Positions 43,524 to 52,486 of a stretch of 64,000 nt of DNA are shown one piece after another; the first letter of the stretch is position 1, and each line of letters opens with the position of its first letter. This stretch comes from Myxococcales bacterium (GTDB lineage Bacteria > Myxococcota_A > Polyangia > Polyangiales > Polyangiaceae): NCBI GenBank assembly GCA_016706225.1, contig JADJKB010000003.1, forward strand, positions 1,178,001 through 1,242,000, written 5' to 3'. The translations under genes were made by a program, and so were the position numbers. The notes under the pieces were generated by a model. The model was not told where the DNA came from. It made no database searches and saw only the letters and a program-made list of their open reading frames with translations.

Positions 43524-44299
43524 CACCGGGACAGCTGGAGCAGATTGCGCTCTCGGTAGCGCGAGAGGCTGGAGCCGTGGCGCTGAGCGGGTTCCGCCGG
43601 CGCATGGACGTGGCGGAGAAGGGCATCCACGATCTGGTGACCGAGTTCGACCTGGCGTCGGAGCGGTTGATCCGCGCACGCCTCTCGGAGCTCACTCCCG
43701 ACCTGGCAGTGGTCGGGGAAGAAGAGGGCGGTAACCGCGCCGGCGAGTGTGTCTGGTATTGCGACCCCATCGACGGCACGACGAACTACGCACACGGTCA
43801 CCCGATCTGGTGCGTGAGCATCGGCCTGATCGAGGGGGAGCTTCCGGTTGCGGGGGCGGTGGTGGCCCCAGCCCTCGGCCTCGAATGGAGCGGGCACCGC
43901 GACGGACCGGCGCTCCGCAACGGAGAGCGGTGCAGCGTCAGCGATACCCGGTCCCTCGAACAGTCGCTGCTCGCCACGGGATTTCCGCGGGATCGCGGCC
44001 ATGCGCCGGGCAACAACTTCGCAGCATTCACTCGGGTCAAGCAGGCTTGCCAGGGGGTCCGGCGCTGTGGCGCTGCAGCCATGGATCTGTGCTGGGTCGC
44101 TGACGGGACGTACGACGGATACTGGGAACGCAGCCTGAACCCATGGGATCTGGCGGCGGGATCGGCGATCGTTCTGGCGGCGGGTGGGCGCTTGTCCCAC
44201 CTGAACGGCGGTCCGACGCGCTTGGCAGAAGGACACATGATCGCCAGCAACGGCCACATCCACGAGGCGCTCGCCGCCAGGGTGCTCGAACCCGCTTGA
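43520..44299 (+). CDS. Inositol monophosphatase family protein
   Basis: 259 residues. The magnesium-site motifs are clear: GEEEGG (Glu68 region), DPIDGTTNYAH (Asp82, Asp85) and PWDLAAGSAIVLAAGG near residue 210. The likely substrate is inositol-1-phosphate, or a related sugar or nucleotide phosphate (SuhB, HisN and CysQ belong to the same superfamily and cannot be separated here). The start is a GTG that overlaps the YchJ stop. No ligand-specific neighbour is present. Confidence 0.9.
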   Translation: MTPGQLEQIALSVAREAGAVALSGFRRRMDVAEKGIHDLVTEFDLASERLIRARLSELTPDLAVVGEEEGGNRAGECVWYCDPIDGTTNYAHGHPIWCVSIGLIEGELPVAGAVVAPALGLEWSGHRDGPALRNGERCSVSDTRSLEQSLLATGFPRDRGHAPGNNFAAFTRVKQACQGVRRCGAAAMDLCWVADGTYDGYWERSLNPWDLAAGSAIVLAAGGRLSHLNGGPTRLAEGHMIASNGHIHEALAARVLEPA

Positions 44300-44362
44300 G
44301 CGCAGTTGCGCTCCCGTCATCTGGCCCCGGTCCTCAACCTCTGCGATCCTCTCGGTCTCGCG

Positions 44363-47300
44363 ATGCCGGGTGGTAGCTCGAAAGACGGGTCTGACGACGA
44401 CCCGATGGAGTCATCCAAACCCACTCGTGGGCCGCTGCCGCTATCGGACCACTATCGGCCGACGGTGCCCGCGCCCAAGGTCCCGCTGCCCGCCGCTGCG
44501 CACCAACCAAAACCGGCGCCGCGCCCGGATCGCGCCTCGTTCTCGGACGAAGATCCGACGGCGGTGTTTCCGAAAGCCGCGCGCTTGCCGGCAGAGGGCG
44601 ACGCCTTGCATGGGCGCCGCGGGGCTCAGAGCGTGGAGACCAGAAAGCCGAGCTCTCCGCCTCCGAAGGTCTCCGCATCGCCGCCGCTGCGCGAACGGGG
44701 TCCCCCGCCGCCGTTCGGTGACGGCCCTCCTCCGATCCCACGCGACGACTCGCGCGCGTTCCGCATGAGTCAATTGCCACGCGGCGACGACTCGCGGCGC
44801 GACGACTCGCGCTCGTTCCGCATGAGTCAACTGCCGCGCGGCGACGACTCGCGCGCGTTTCGGATGAGCCAGCTCGCCCGGAAACGTCCAAAGGGGCGTC
44901 CTGGCGAACCCACGGTGCTCATGGTCGGTGCGCCAGAGACTCTGGGCGCGGCCATCGAGCCGGCCCTCGCGCGCCATCGAGTGCAGGTGATCCGCTGTCG
45001 CGCACAAGAGGTCTCCGACGCCGTCATCTATCTGGCCCCCGACCTCGTGGTCCTCGCCGGCGAAGCCGCGCAAGACTCGGGTCAACACATCTTGAGGGCG
45101 CTCTCGCTGTCCCCACAGAGCAGCGTGGTTCCGGTCGCGATCCTCGACGACAACACCGAGCTCGAGGCCCGGCTCCGCGCCTTTCGTCACGGCGCCGCGG
45201 CCGTGATCCCCCGCTCCGCCAGCATGGACGAGATGGCCGAGCGCATCGCGACCTTGGCGCGGGAGATCCCCGAACGCGAGACGGAGACCCTGGGCGACAT
45301 CGGTGAAGCCACGCTGCAAGAGCTGGTCGAGGCGCTCGGGCACGAGCTGCGTACGGGCATCCTGAGTGTGCGTCCATCTGGCGACGGCTCGCAGGCCGTG
45401 CGCATCGTGCTCGGCGGCGGCCGCGCGTTGACGGATACCATCGACGACTTCGTGGCGCGCGTGAGGGAACACATCGTCACTGCCGAACCGCTGCAATACG
45501 AGTTCGACGAACGAGCTGCGGGCACCGTGCAGCTCCTGGGTTCGCTGGACGATGGACCTGTCGATGAACGTGTGGACGTCAAGGGCCTGCGCGTCGTGCT
45601 GGCCGATGACGATGCTGCGCGCGCCGATGCCGTGGCACAGGAGCTCCGCGAACGTGGCGTGGATGTGGTCGTCACCGATCTCGATCCGAGTGAAGTGCGC
45701 TTCCACCGCATTCGCACCATGGACCCCGCGGTGCTCTTGATCGGTGAACAGCAGGCCCACGGCGACGGCTACGAGCTGATGCGTCGCATGCGCCGCGACA
45801 CACGCCTGCGCTGGGCGTCACTCCTGGTGGTGCGCTGGGAAGAGGTGTGGTCGGAGGAGCGCGCCGTGCCCGCCATCGAGCGCATCCTGGGCACACTCTC
45901 GGCGCTGGCCGAGCCCGAGCGTGCGTTGGCCGAGCGGGCCGACTCGCGCGCGGCCTTCGACACTCGCTTCGAGATCACCGGCCCTGCGCGCTTGATCCGC
46001 GGTCTTGCGGCGGCGACCACGGCCGTGCGCGCCACGATCCAGAATCCCCGCCTGCGCGTGCGCATCGACGTGTCGGAAGGACTGGTGGTGGGTGCCAGCG
46101 GCGAGGTGCTGCTGCCGGAGCAGCGGGATCTCTCGGGGCCCGTCGCACTCGCCGCGCTGATGGTGGTCTCCAGCGGTCGGGTCCACGTCGAACCAACGGA
46201 GCAGCCGGCAACGACCAACCTGATGACGACGCCGGACGTCGCGCTGAACATGGCGGACGCCGAGCCACCGCCGATTCCACCGAGCATGCCGATGCCGGCG
46301 GCGCAGGAGCGACCCCATCGCCGACGCTCCGAAAGGCCGCCGCTCTCGACGGCGAGCCGACGCAAGAGGAAGTCCCAGAATGCCCTCGGCACCTTGGGCT
46401 ACGGCGCTGCGGGCCTGGTCGGCGTGCTCGTCGTCGGCCTGGTCGTCGCGCTCGCGATGAACAAGCGCGAGAGCCCGAAGCCGGCGAGCACGATGGTGGT
46501 GCGGGAGTTGGCACCCGCGACCAGTGCGAGCGCCGCGCCGAACTCCACGACCAAACGAGCCATGATCGCCAAACCGCCGCCGGTCACGATCCAGGAACCC
46601 GCCGCGATACCCCAGGAAGAAGCTGACGCGCTGACCCAGGCGCCGACCTGCGAGAAGCTGCTCGGCAACATGCCGCCGAGCCCCGGCGTCTACCCCGGTG
46701 CTGCCTACGACCAGGTTCGCGGCGCGCGCAAGGAGCTAGCCCGGGGCGACATGGACGCGGCAGCCGGCGCGTACTGTCGTGCGATTCGCTTCGACCCCAA
46801 GAACCAAGAGGCCCACGCCGGCCTCGCGCGGGTGTTACTGGGCCGTCGGGACGCAAAGGCCGCGGTGCAATGGGCGCGCGAGGCCGTGAAGCTGAAGCCC
46901 GAGGACTCGGGCGCACAACTCTTGCTCGGCGACGCCCTCGCATTGTCGGGTGATCTCGAGAAGGCCGCGGATCCCCTCCTGCTGGGCAACGGCATCGCCG
47001 TCTCGGACCAGGCCGGGCGCGAGAAGCTGGTCCAGGCCCAGCTGAAGCTCGGGACGGAAGCCGCGCGAAAGCAGGACAACGCCGCGGCCGAGCGCGCGTA
47101 TCGGCGAGCCCTCGTTCTGTCACCGGAGCGTGGGGTGGCGGCAGCCGGCATCGCTCGGGCGCTGCTCGAGCAGGGACATTTCAAGGCCGCGGTCCAGTGG
47201 GGCAGTCGAGCGACTCAGCTCGATCCCAAGTCCGCGCTGGCGTTCGTGACGTTGGGCGATGCGCACTCGAAGAACGGCGACAAGAGTCAGGCGTCCGCGG

Positions 47301-47371
47301 CTTGGAAGAAGGCGGCGGAGCTCGATCCCAACGATCCGGCCGCACGCGCCCGGGCAATGACCAGCGAGTGA
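44363..47371 (+). CDS. Large scaffold protein: degenerate receivers, DUF4388-like domain, membrane helix, TPRs
   Basis: About 1002 residues from ATG 44363 (no clear ribosome site). The N-terminal about 190 residues are disordered and Pro/Arg/Ser-rich, including three copies of DDSR-x-FRMSQLPRG. Two receiver-like domains follow, at about 190-290 (VLMVGAPETLG) and 410-530 (VVLADDDAARADAVA), but the phospho-Asp region is altered (LIGEQQAHGDG). Between them, LQELVEALGHELRTGILSVRP resembles DUF4388/PATAN domains. A helix (about 676-700) crosses the membrane, and TPR repeats (about 795-1000) close the protein. It is probably a signalling or assembly hub. Confidence 0.75.
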   Translation: MPGGSSKDGSDDDPMESSKPTRGPLPLSDHYRPTVPAPKVPLPAAAHQPKPAPRPDRASFSDEDPTAVFPKAARLPAEGDALHGRRGAQSVETRKPSSPPPKVSASPPLRERGPPPPFGDGPPPIPRDDSRAFRMSQLPRGDDSRRDDSRSFRMSQLPRGDDSRAFRMSQLARKRPKGRPGEPTVLMVGAPETLGAAIEPALARHRVQVIRCRAQEVSDAVIYLAPDLVVLAGEAAQDSGQHILRALSLSPQSSVVPVAILDDNTELEARLRAFRHGAAAVIPRSASMDEMAERIATLAREIPERETETLGDIGEATLQELVEALGHELRTGILSVRPSGDGSQAVRIVLGGGRALTDTIDDFVARVREHIVTAEPLQYEFDERAAGTVQLLGSLDDGPVDERVDVKGLRVVLADDDAARADAVAQELRERGVDVVVTDLDPSEVRFHRIRTMDPAVLLIGEQQAHGDGYELMRRMRRDTRLRWASLLVVRWEEVWSEERAVPAIERILGTLSALAEPERALAERADSRAAFDTRFEITGPARLIRGLAAATTAVRATIQNPRLRVRIDVSEGLVVGASGEVLLPEQRDLSGPVALAALMVVSSGRVHVEPTEQPATTNLMTTPDVALNMADAEPPPIPPSMPMPAAQERPHRRRSERPPLSTASRRKRKSQNALGTLGYGAAGLVGVLVVGLVVALAMNKRESPKPASTMVVRELAPATSASAAPNSTTKRAMIAKPPPVTIQEPAAIPQEEADALTQAPTCEKLLGNMPPSPGVYPGAAYDQVRGARKELARGDMDAAAGAYCRAIRFDPKNQEAHAGLARVLLGRRDAKAAVQWAREAVKLKPEDSGAQLLLGDALALSGDLEKAADPLLLGNGIAVSDQAGREKLVQAQLKLGTEAARKQDNAAAERAYRRALVLSPERGVAAAGIARALLEQGHFKAAVQWGSRATQLDPKSALAFVTLGDAHSKNGDKSQASAAWKKAAELDPNDPAARARAMTSE
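44741..44881 (+). repeat. In-frame 45-base repeat, three copies
   Basis: Copies begin at 44741, 44798 and 44843 (the last shortened), separated by a four-codon spacer after the first. They encode the DDSRAFRMSQLPRG unit of the scaffold protein. Confidence 0.8.
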
Positions 47372-47373
47372 CA

Positions 47374-47391
47374 GCGTCGAGCGCGCGACGC
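47374..47391. terminator. Short hairpin between convergent genes
   Basis: GCGTCG pairs with CGACGC across a six-base loop in the 32-base gap after the scaffold-protein stop. There is no T-run; it is a weak candidate. Confidence 0.3.
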
Positions 47392-47403
47392 GCCGAACCA
47401 GCC

Positions 47404-48144
47404 TCAGCGATCTGGATCGCCAAGGTACTCGAAGTGCATGGTGTCTTCGAGCGAGTCGTGACCGAGCCAGTGAAACCCGTGCTGCTCGAACGCGCCGATC
47501 CAGCACGAGGTGAGCTCGGTCTTTTCGTAGACGCTCTTCTTCTGCCCCTGGCAGGCGCGATGGCTGGGCCACGGGTCGACGCACCCGCAGCACGGGTTGC
47601 GATCGGGATCGATGTCGATGGCGATCCCGAACATGTGGTTGGAGACCTCACCCCCACGATAGGTGTTCGCCTCGCGAAAGCCGCCGATGGCGCGGGGCAC
47701 GTAGCGCCTGCCCTTACCGCTGCATTTCGTACGAATGGTGCGCTCGACACAGCGCAGCTTGGGTACGACCTTCTTGTGCAAGCGGATGCGCAGCCCCATG
47801 AAGGTCGTCTCCGCGGCCTGTGAGATGGCGCTGTGCTCGGCGTAGGCGTCCAGACCCGCACCTTCGACCCAGCCGTAGCGCTCCGCGCGGAAGCGCAGCG
47901 CCTTCTGGTGCACAGCCGGCCGGAGCTGGCCGTTCTTCATGAAATTCTTCCGCACCAAGAACGACCTGGGCTTCTCGCGCTTGCACGTCTTGCCGGACTT
48001 CTTCTTGCCGCTCGCACGTCGCGTCGCCTCGGCCCGGCGCGCGGTAGCGCCCTTCTTCGCCCCGGCCCACCCCGTTTCCGGTAGTGCGCTGACGAGCGCG
48101 GTGAGCACGAGGCCCCCGCACGCGAGGCGGCGAAAGATCGACAT
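47404..48144 (-). CDS. Secreted M15-family (VanY-like) carboxypeptidase
   Basis: 246 residues. A Sec signal peptide (FRRLACGGLVLTALVSALPETGWA) is followed by a basic stretch (about 25-55) and an M15-type zinc peptidase domain (about 95-246). The zinc ligands are in EVSNHMFGIAIDID (His, Asp) and DTMHFEY (His). Residues CCGC, CVERTIRTKC and others may form disulfides. The likely substrate is the peptidoglycan stem peptide (D-Ala-D-Ala or L-Ala-D-Glu). ATG 48144 is preferred to GTG 48156, because TAGGTG, a possible -10 box on this strand, overlaps the GTG. Confidence 0.83.
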   Translation of the reverse strand: MSIFRRLACGGLVLTALVSALPETGWAGAKKGATARRAEATRRASGKKKSGKTCKREKPRSFLVRKNFMKNGQLRPAVHQKALRFRAERYGWVEGAGLDAYAEHSAISQAAETTFMGLRIRLHKKVVPKLRCVERTIRTKCSGKGRRYVPRAIGGFREANTYRGGEVSNHMFGIAIDIDPDRNPCCGCVDPWPSHRACQGQKKSVYEKTELTSCWIGAFEQHGFHWLGHDSLEDTMHFEYLGDPDR

Positions 48145-48227
48145 GGGCCGCAACACCTAGCGCAAAAGATCGCCGTCGGCCCAGGAAATCTGGTCCGAAT
48201 TCTTGGCCCAATGCGCCTCAATCCGCC

Positions 48228-48233
48228 TAGACG
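48228..48233 (+). promoter_or_regulatory. Candidate -10 box for the globin gene
   Basis: TAGACG, with TTGGCC 19 bases upstream (48203-48208 region) as a possible -35. AGGAG stands at 48238-48242 before the GTG, so this transcript would carry a short leader. Confidence 0.35.
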
Positions 48234-48251
48234 GGGCAGGAGCCGAGCTGG

Positions 48252-48713
48252 GTGCTAGCGTTTCGCCGCGACGTGATGAAGCTTTACGAAGAGCTGGGGG
48301 AGGCGCGTCTGCGCGCCATCATCGATCGTTTCGTGGATCGAGTCGCCGACGACGTGATGATCGGCTTCTTCTTCAAGAACGTCGACCGCGCTCGGCTCAA
48401 ACAGCGGGAATACGAACACGCGGCTCGGCATTTGGGTGCCGACGTCCCCTACACCGGACGCCCTCTGGACGTGGCTCACGCGCCACACCCGATCATGGGC
48501 GGGCAGTTCATGCGCCGGCTCGTACTGCTGAAGACCACACTCGAGGAGCACGCGGTGCCCGCTCACATCATCGAGCATTGGATCACTCACACCGAACGAC
48601 TGCGCCCGCTGGTCACGCGCGACACGGACGGCGAGTGCCACCCCGGTGTCGCCGCCGAACGCGTGCGCGAGCACTACGCTTCTCTGGGACTCGAAAAGAA
48701 GGAAACGTCATGA
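48252..48713 (+). CDS. Truncated haemoglobin
   Basis: 153 residues from GTG 48252 (AGGAG nine bases upstream) or ATG 48276. The fold is a truncated globin: LYEELGEARLRAIIDRFVDRV, DVMIGFFFKNVDRARLKQRE, then YTGRPLDVAHAPHPIMGGQF, which holds the proximal His, and FMRRLVLLKTTLEEHAVP. The Phe-Phe-Phe in helix B/CD is typical. It should bind haem and a diatomic gas such as oxygen or nitric oxide in the cytosol. The next gene overlaps its stop (ATGA). Confidence 0.83.
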   Translation: MLAFRRDVMKLYEELGEARLRAIIDRFVDRVADDVMIGFFFKNVDRARLKQREYEHAARHLGADVPYTGRPLDVAHAPHPIMGGQFMRRLVLLKTTLEEHAVPAHIIEHWITHTERLRPLVTRDTDGECHPGVAAERVREHYASLGLEKKETS

Positions 48714-49660
48714 AGAGAGCCATGCTGCTCGCGGGGATCTGTCTCTCTAGCGCCTGCACCACCGCCGGCTCCAACTGGATGGCGCAACCGCTGCCCGACG
48801 AAGAGTTTCCGCCGCCGTCCACCGGCGCGGGGGGCAAGGGTTCGAACCCGAAGAGCCCTGCGACGAGCCCTCGCGGCACGGAGATCCTGACGGGCGACGA
48901 CTCGGAAAAAAGTGGAAAGAACCTGAGTGACGAGCCGCTGCGCGCCGTGCGCCAGCTGGGCGGCAAGCTCGAGGGCAAGGTCCTCGGCAAGTTCCGCAAC
49001 ACCTACTACGACTTCCCGAGCGAAGCCGATCACAGGGGGCCGTCCGTCGCGCTGAAGAACGCCAAGTGCGAGACGATCAAGGAAGTGCCCAAGGGCTTCT
49101 ACGAGGCGGTCTGCGTGCAAGGCAGCGGAACCCTGACGGGAGGTCAGACGGTGAGTTTTGCCAAGCGCGACTGCGAGTGCGCGGCGGTGTGCAGCAAGAC
49201 CAACCAGAAGATCTGCTTCGATGCCCTGGACCCGAAGCAGTTCCCCTACGGTCGCGGGGCCACGGGCGCGCCCATCACGCCGCTCTTCACGGTCGCCGTC
49301 GACAGCGACGTCATCCCACTCGGCACGACCATCTACATCCCGGAGCTCGACGGCATGCCCCGGGACGCGGAGTCGTCGGGGCTGCACGACGGCTGTTTCC
49401 TGGCTCAGGACCGCGGGCTGCGCGTGAAAGGGAAACACGTCGACGTGTTCACCGGCGGCACGGGCATGACCCGGCTGTGGAACAAACTCGCGCCCAGCAA
49501 CGATGGCGTCACCGTGGTGCTCGAGAGCCCGAAGTGTGCTCGGGCCAGCAACGACACGCTCACGGCACCCGCGGCCGCGCCGGCTTCGGACTCCGATGAC
49601 ACAAAACGCGAGAAGAGACGCTCGAGGTCGAAATCGAAGAAGATCGGGACGGACGAGTGA
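48710..49660 (+). CDS. Lipoprotein with 3D (double-psi beta-barrel) domain
   Basis: 316 residues; it overlaps the globin stop by four bases. The signal peptide ends in LSSAC. A disordered Pro/Gly spacer precedes a Cys-containing region (KCETIKEVPKGFYEAVC, CECAAVC) and a 3D domain (about 200-285) with FTVAVDSDVIPLGTTIYIP, CFLAQDRGLRVKG and VDVFTGG, the aspartate motif of MltA/RlpA-type peptidoglycan enzymes. The C-terminus is Ser/Arg/Lys-rich. A lytic transglycosylase-like or cell-wall role is likely. Confidence 0.83.
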   Translation: MKRAMLLAGICLSSACTTAGSNWMAQPLPDEEFPPPSTGAGGKGSNPKSPATSPRGTEILTGDDSEKSGKNLSDEPLRAVRQLGGKLEGKVLGKFRNTYYDFPSEADHRGPSVALKNAKCETIKEVPKGFYEAVCVQGSGTLTGGQTVSFAKRDCECAAVCSKTNQKICFDALDPKQFPYGRGATGAPITPLFTVAVDSDVIPLGTTIYIPELDGMPRDAESSGLHDGCFLAQDRGLRVKGKHVDVFTGGTGMTRLWNKLAPSNDGVTVVLESPKCARASNDTLTAPAAAPASDSDDTKREKRRSRSKSKKIGTDE

Positions 49661-49662
49661 GC

Positions 49663-50019
49663 TCAGTCCTTGCCGTAGATCTTCGCCTGCTGCGCCGCCA
49701 GCTCAGTGAAGGCTGACGCAAGCTCGGGGCTCTCTTCGTCCAGCGCCACCGCGACCTTGCTGCGCCAGAGGGTGTTCTCGTCCGCGGTCAGCGCGTCACG
49801 TCGCACCACCTTGCCCGACACCGAATGTGCGCCCCCTTCCATCAGGAAGACCGCAAGCTTCACGGCCTGACCGACCTCGAGCGACGCGCGGGTCAAGAGC
49901 AGAAGTCCCGTCGCGCTCCCGTCATGCGTGATGGCGGCTTTGACTGGCCCTTCGCCGGTGTCAATCTCGGCGCCAATGTAAGCGGAGTGTCGTTGGGCAA
50001 TGCGACGTTCGTCGGTCAT
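49663..50019 (-). CDS. PilZ-domain protein
   Basis: 118 residues from ATG 50019. The two c-di-GMP-binding motifs are present: RRIAQR (RxxxR, Arg6 to Arg10) and DGSATG (D-x-S-x-x-G, 33-38). Single PilZ domains of this length act as c-di-GMP receptors that control motility or surface traits. It stops two bases from the convergent 3D-domain gene. Confidence 0.88.
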   Translation of the reverse strand: MTDERRIAQRHSAYIGAEIDTGEGPVKAAITHDGSATGLLLLTRASLEVGQAVKLAVFLMEGGAHSVSGKVVRRDALTADENTLWRSKVAVALDEESPELASAFTELAAQQAKIYGKD

Positions 50020-50051
50020 GGCTGGCGGCGAAACTAACACACTCGCGGTGC

Positions 50052-51047
50052 TCAAGCCGCGGTCCGTCTCAGCGCTCGGCGGAGCGCGCCACCCACGCGA
50101 ACCAAGAAACGCACGACGGCGCCTCGCCGCTCGAGGGAGGCGGGCACCTGAAGCAGCACCGGGCGTGGGGGCTCGGTGCGCTCGTCGAAGAAACGCCCGA
50201 CCTCGGCCGCAAAGGCTGTGGCGCGGTCCAGATGCGGGAAATGCCCGACCCCCGGGTAAGTCAGGAGCTCCGCACCCTCGAGGCATTGCCGAGCACGAAT
50301 GCCATGGTGGAGCGGGATGATCGGGTCGTGCGTGCCCCAGTGCAGGGCGAGCGGTGGCAGGCGAGGCACCTCGTGGATGCGATCCCAGGTCGCGAGGTAC
50401 TGACCGAATACGTCCACACAACCGGACACCGTGCGGGTGAAGGCCCGGGCGCTGCCGGGTGCGGAGTTCATCCAGGCGAGGCGGTCGATCTCCTCGGGCT
50501 CCGGGTTGCCCATCTCGCCCGCCGCGAAGTTCATCATCGCGCGCGTCCCGAGGTTCATGGCCACCGGTGCGATCAACGGCCCGAGCACCGGGAAAGCAGC
50601 CAGCCGCATGCCCACGCCCACTTCGCGCCCCAGACCTCCCGAGGCAACGAGCACCAGCCGCTCGATGCGCGGGGAGTTTTCCAGGAGCAGCCACTGCGCA
50701 ATGCCCCCGCCAAACGAGTGCCCAACGACCCGCACCCGCTCGACTCCGAGGGAGTCCAGGAATCCGTCGAGGGTGCGGGCGTACCAGGCCAGTGTGTACG
50801 GGGCGTCGGGGCGACCCGACAGTCCGTGGCCCGGCAGATCCGGCATGAGGACCCGATGCCTTGCGGCGAGCAGGGGCACGACACGTCGCCAGGTGCGATG
50901 CGAGTCACCAAGCCCGTGCAGCATGAGCAGCGGTGGACCCGAGCCCAGCTCACCCCAGGCGATCGACGTGCCCCCCACGTTCGTTGTCCTCGCTACGCCC
51001 AGCATCCCAGTCGGGTCGACGTGCATCGGCATCACATTGTGATACAT
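50052..51047 (-). CDS. Alpha/beta hydrolase
   Basis: 331 residues or slightly fewer. The catalytic elements are LLMLHGLGDSHRTW (oxyanion hole), nucleophile Ser in VVGHSFGGG, Asp in HWGTHDPIIPL and His in YPGVGHFPHL. The fold and order are those of the epoxide hydrolase/esterase-like group; the substrate is unknown. A basic, non-catalytic C-terminal tail (RFLVRVGGALRRALRR) may touch the membrane. The start is uncertain: ATG 51047 lies in a palindrome, while ATG 51005 is the next in-frame ATG that could serve; neither has a ribosome site. Confidence 0.85.
   Translation of the reverse strand: MYHNVMPMHVDPTGMLGVARTTNVGGTSIAWGELGSGPPLLMLHGLGDSHRTWRRVVPLLAARHRVLMPDLPGHGLSGRPDAPYTLAWYARTLDGFLDSLGVERVRVVGHSFGGGIAQWLLLENSPRIERLVLVASGGLGREVGVGMRLAAFPVLGPLIAPVAMNLGTRAMMNFAAGEMGNPEPEEIDRLAWMNSAPGSARAFTRTVSGCVDVFGQYLATWDRIHEVPRLPPLALHWGTHDPIIPLHHGIRARQCLEGAELLTYPGVGHFPHLDRATAFAAEVGRFFDERTEPPRPVLLQVPASLERRGAVVRFLVRVGGALRRALRRTAA
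51031..51043. promoter_or_regulatory. Palindrome at the start of the hydrolase gene
   Basis: ATCACATTGTGAT is a perfect inverted repeat (ATCACA, one base, TGTGAT) located over the first codons of the hydrolase gene as drawn. It resembles CRP-type half-sites but with too short a spacer. If it is an operator, the hydrolase probably starts further in. Confidence 0.35.
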
Positions 51048-51170
51048 CGTGACACGTTCCCGCGCAAGCTCTGGGCCGGTAACCCGGTGGCAACTCTAGC
51101 TCCTGGACCGGAAAATGTACGGAAAACTCCCGCGAAATCGGGTGGCACCGGCTGTGCAAACTCCGGGGTC

Positions 51171-52403
51171 ATGATGACCCGAGGATTGATCGTGCTGGTG
51201 ATTGGAGCAGCGGGGTGTGGGGGACGAGCTTCCGAGGACAGCGGCCCTCCCGCGACCCCGACGACCGTTGCCCCGAGCCCCGACCGCGCACCCACGGAGC
51301 TGCACCCAGCCCCGCAGCGCTCCCTCATCTTCGGAAGTCAGCATTCGTGTCGGGTGGATGCCGAGCACGCGCTCTGGTGCTGGGGTGAGAACTACCAAGG
51401 GCAGCTCGGTGTCGGCACCGCGGGCCACGGCAAGCTCGGCGACGAACGCACACGCCCGACGCGGGTGCCCGGTCTCACCAATGTCGTGCGCGGTGACGCC
51501 AGCGCTCACCACACCTGCGTCGTGACCGACGACCACCGCGTGCAGTGTTTCGGTTTCAACGGTGAAGGGGAGCTCGGGCAAGGCGCTGCCACGGGACTCG
51601 AACAGGATCCGGCTGACTACTCACCGCGCGTCGTCCAGGGCTTCGACGACGTCGTTGACGTCGGGACGGGAAACGGTTTCACGTGCGTGCTCGCCAAGAG
51701 TGGCAAGACCCACTGTTGGGGCACCAACTCCGCGGGACAGCTGGGCGCGGGGTTCAGTTCACTCACGGACTCACTCCAGCCCGAGCTCGTGCTCGGCGTC
51801 GAAGCCAAGGCACTCGTCGCGGGTTGGGATCACACCTGCGCAGTCCAGTCGTCGGGAAAGCTCGTGTGCTGGGGTACCGGTGACGAGCTTGGTGCCGGCG
51901 TCGCGGTCGAGTCTTCTGCGCTGCCCCTCGACGTGAAACTCGACGCGGTGCTCTTCGCTGCGTCGGGAGTGAACCACGTGTGTGCGGTCACCGAAGACGG
52001 CGCGCTCTGGTGTTGGGGGTGGGGAGCCGACGGCCAGCTCGGGGTCGACACCGAGCCGGACACGACGCTGACGACGCCAGTGATGCTGCCGCTGACGGGC
52101 GTCACCCAGCTTGCGCTCGGGTTTCAGCACAGCTGCGCGCTGGACGCCGCGGGAGCCGTGCGGTGTTTCGGGCAGAATTCCCGAGGTCAGCTCGGAGTGG
52201 GCGCACAGCTCCAAAAGAGCGCCAAAGCGCTCCCGGTCTCGCTACCGGAGCCGGCGCTGGAGCTCGCCGCCGGTTGGGATCACACCTGCGCGCTCGGCGT
52301 GAGCGGGCGTCTGTATTGCTGGGGCGCAAACGACCGCGGGCAGCTGGGGATCGGCACGATGAGCGAGGGCGAGGCGATTCCGCTCGAAGTTCTGTTCGAG
52401 TGA
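51171..52403 (+). CDS. RCC1-repeat lipoprotein
   Basis: 410 residues. The signal peptide ends in VIGAAGC. The rest is a beta-propeller of seven RCC1-type repeats, each reading about H(S/T)C(A/R/V)(V/L)-x(5)-(L/V)-x-C(W/F)G-x-N-x-x-G(Q/E)LG. Clear copies include CRVDAEHALWCWGENYQGQLG, CVVTDDHRVQCFGFNGEGELG and CALGVSGRLYCWGANDRGQLG. Each blade has paired cysteines, typical of bacterial extracellular RCC1 proteins. ATGs at 51171 and 51174 are alternative starts. It is probably a surface protein-binding platform. Confidence 0.86.
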   Translation: MMTRGLIVLVIGAAGCGGRASEDSGPPATPTTVAPSPDRAPTELHPAPQRSLIFGSQHSCRVDAEHALWCWGENYQGQLGVGTAGHGKLGDERTRPTRVPGLTNVVRGDASAHHTCVVTDDHRVQCFGFNGEGELGQGAATGLEQDPADYSPRVVQGFDDVVDVGTGNGFTCVLAKSGKTHCWGTNSAGQLGAGFSSLTDSLQPELVLGVEAKALVAGWDHTCAVQSSGKLVCWGTGDELGAGVAVESSALPLDVKLDAVLFAASGVNHVCAVTEDGALWCWGWGADGQLGVDTEPDTTLTTPVMLPLTGVTQLALGFQHSCALDAAGAVRCFGQNSRGQLGVGAQLQKSAKALPVSLPEPALELAAGWDHTCALGVSGRLYCWGANDRGQLGIGTMSEGEAIPLEVLFE

Positions 52404-52486
52404 GGGCCGACAACATGCGGCGGCAGCTGCGCCCATTCTGCGCACGGCGCTGGCACTGGCCCGCGTGCTAAACTTCGCGGCCCAAC

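Noticed and set aside
51361..52400. Repeated CWG-x-N segments as a tandem DNA repeat
   Set aside because: They are diverged RCC1 protein repeats; the DNA copies are not similar enough to be a mobile or slippage repeat.
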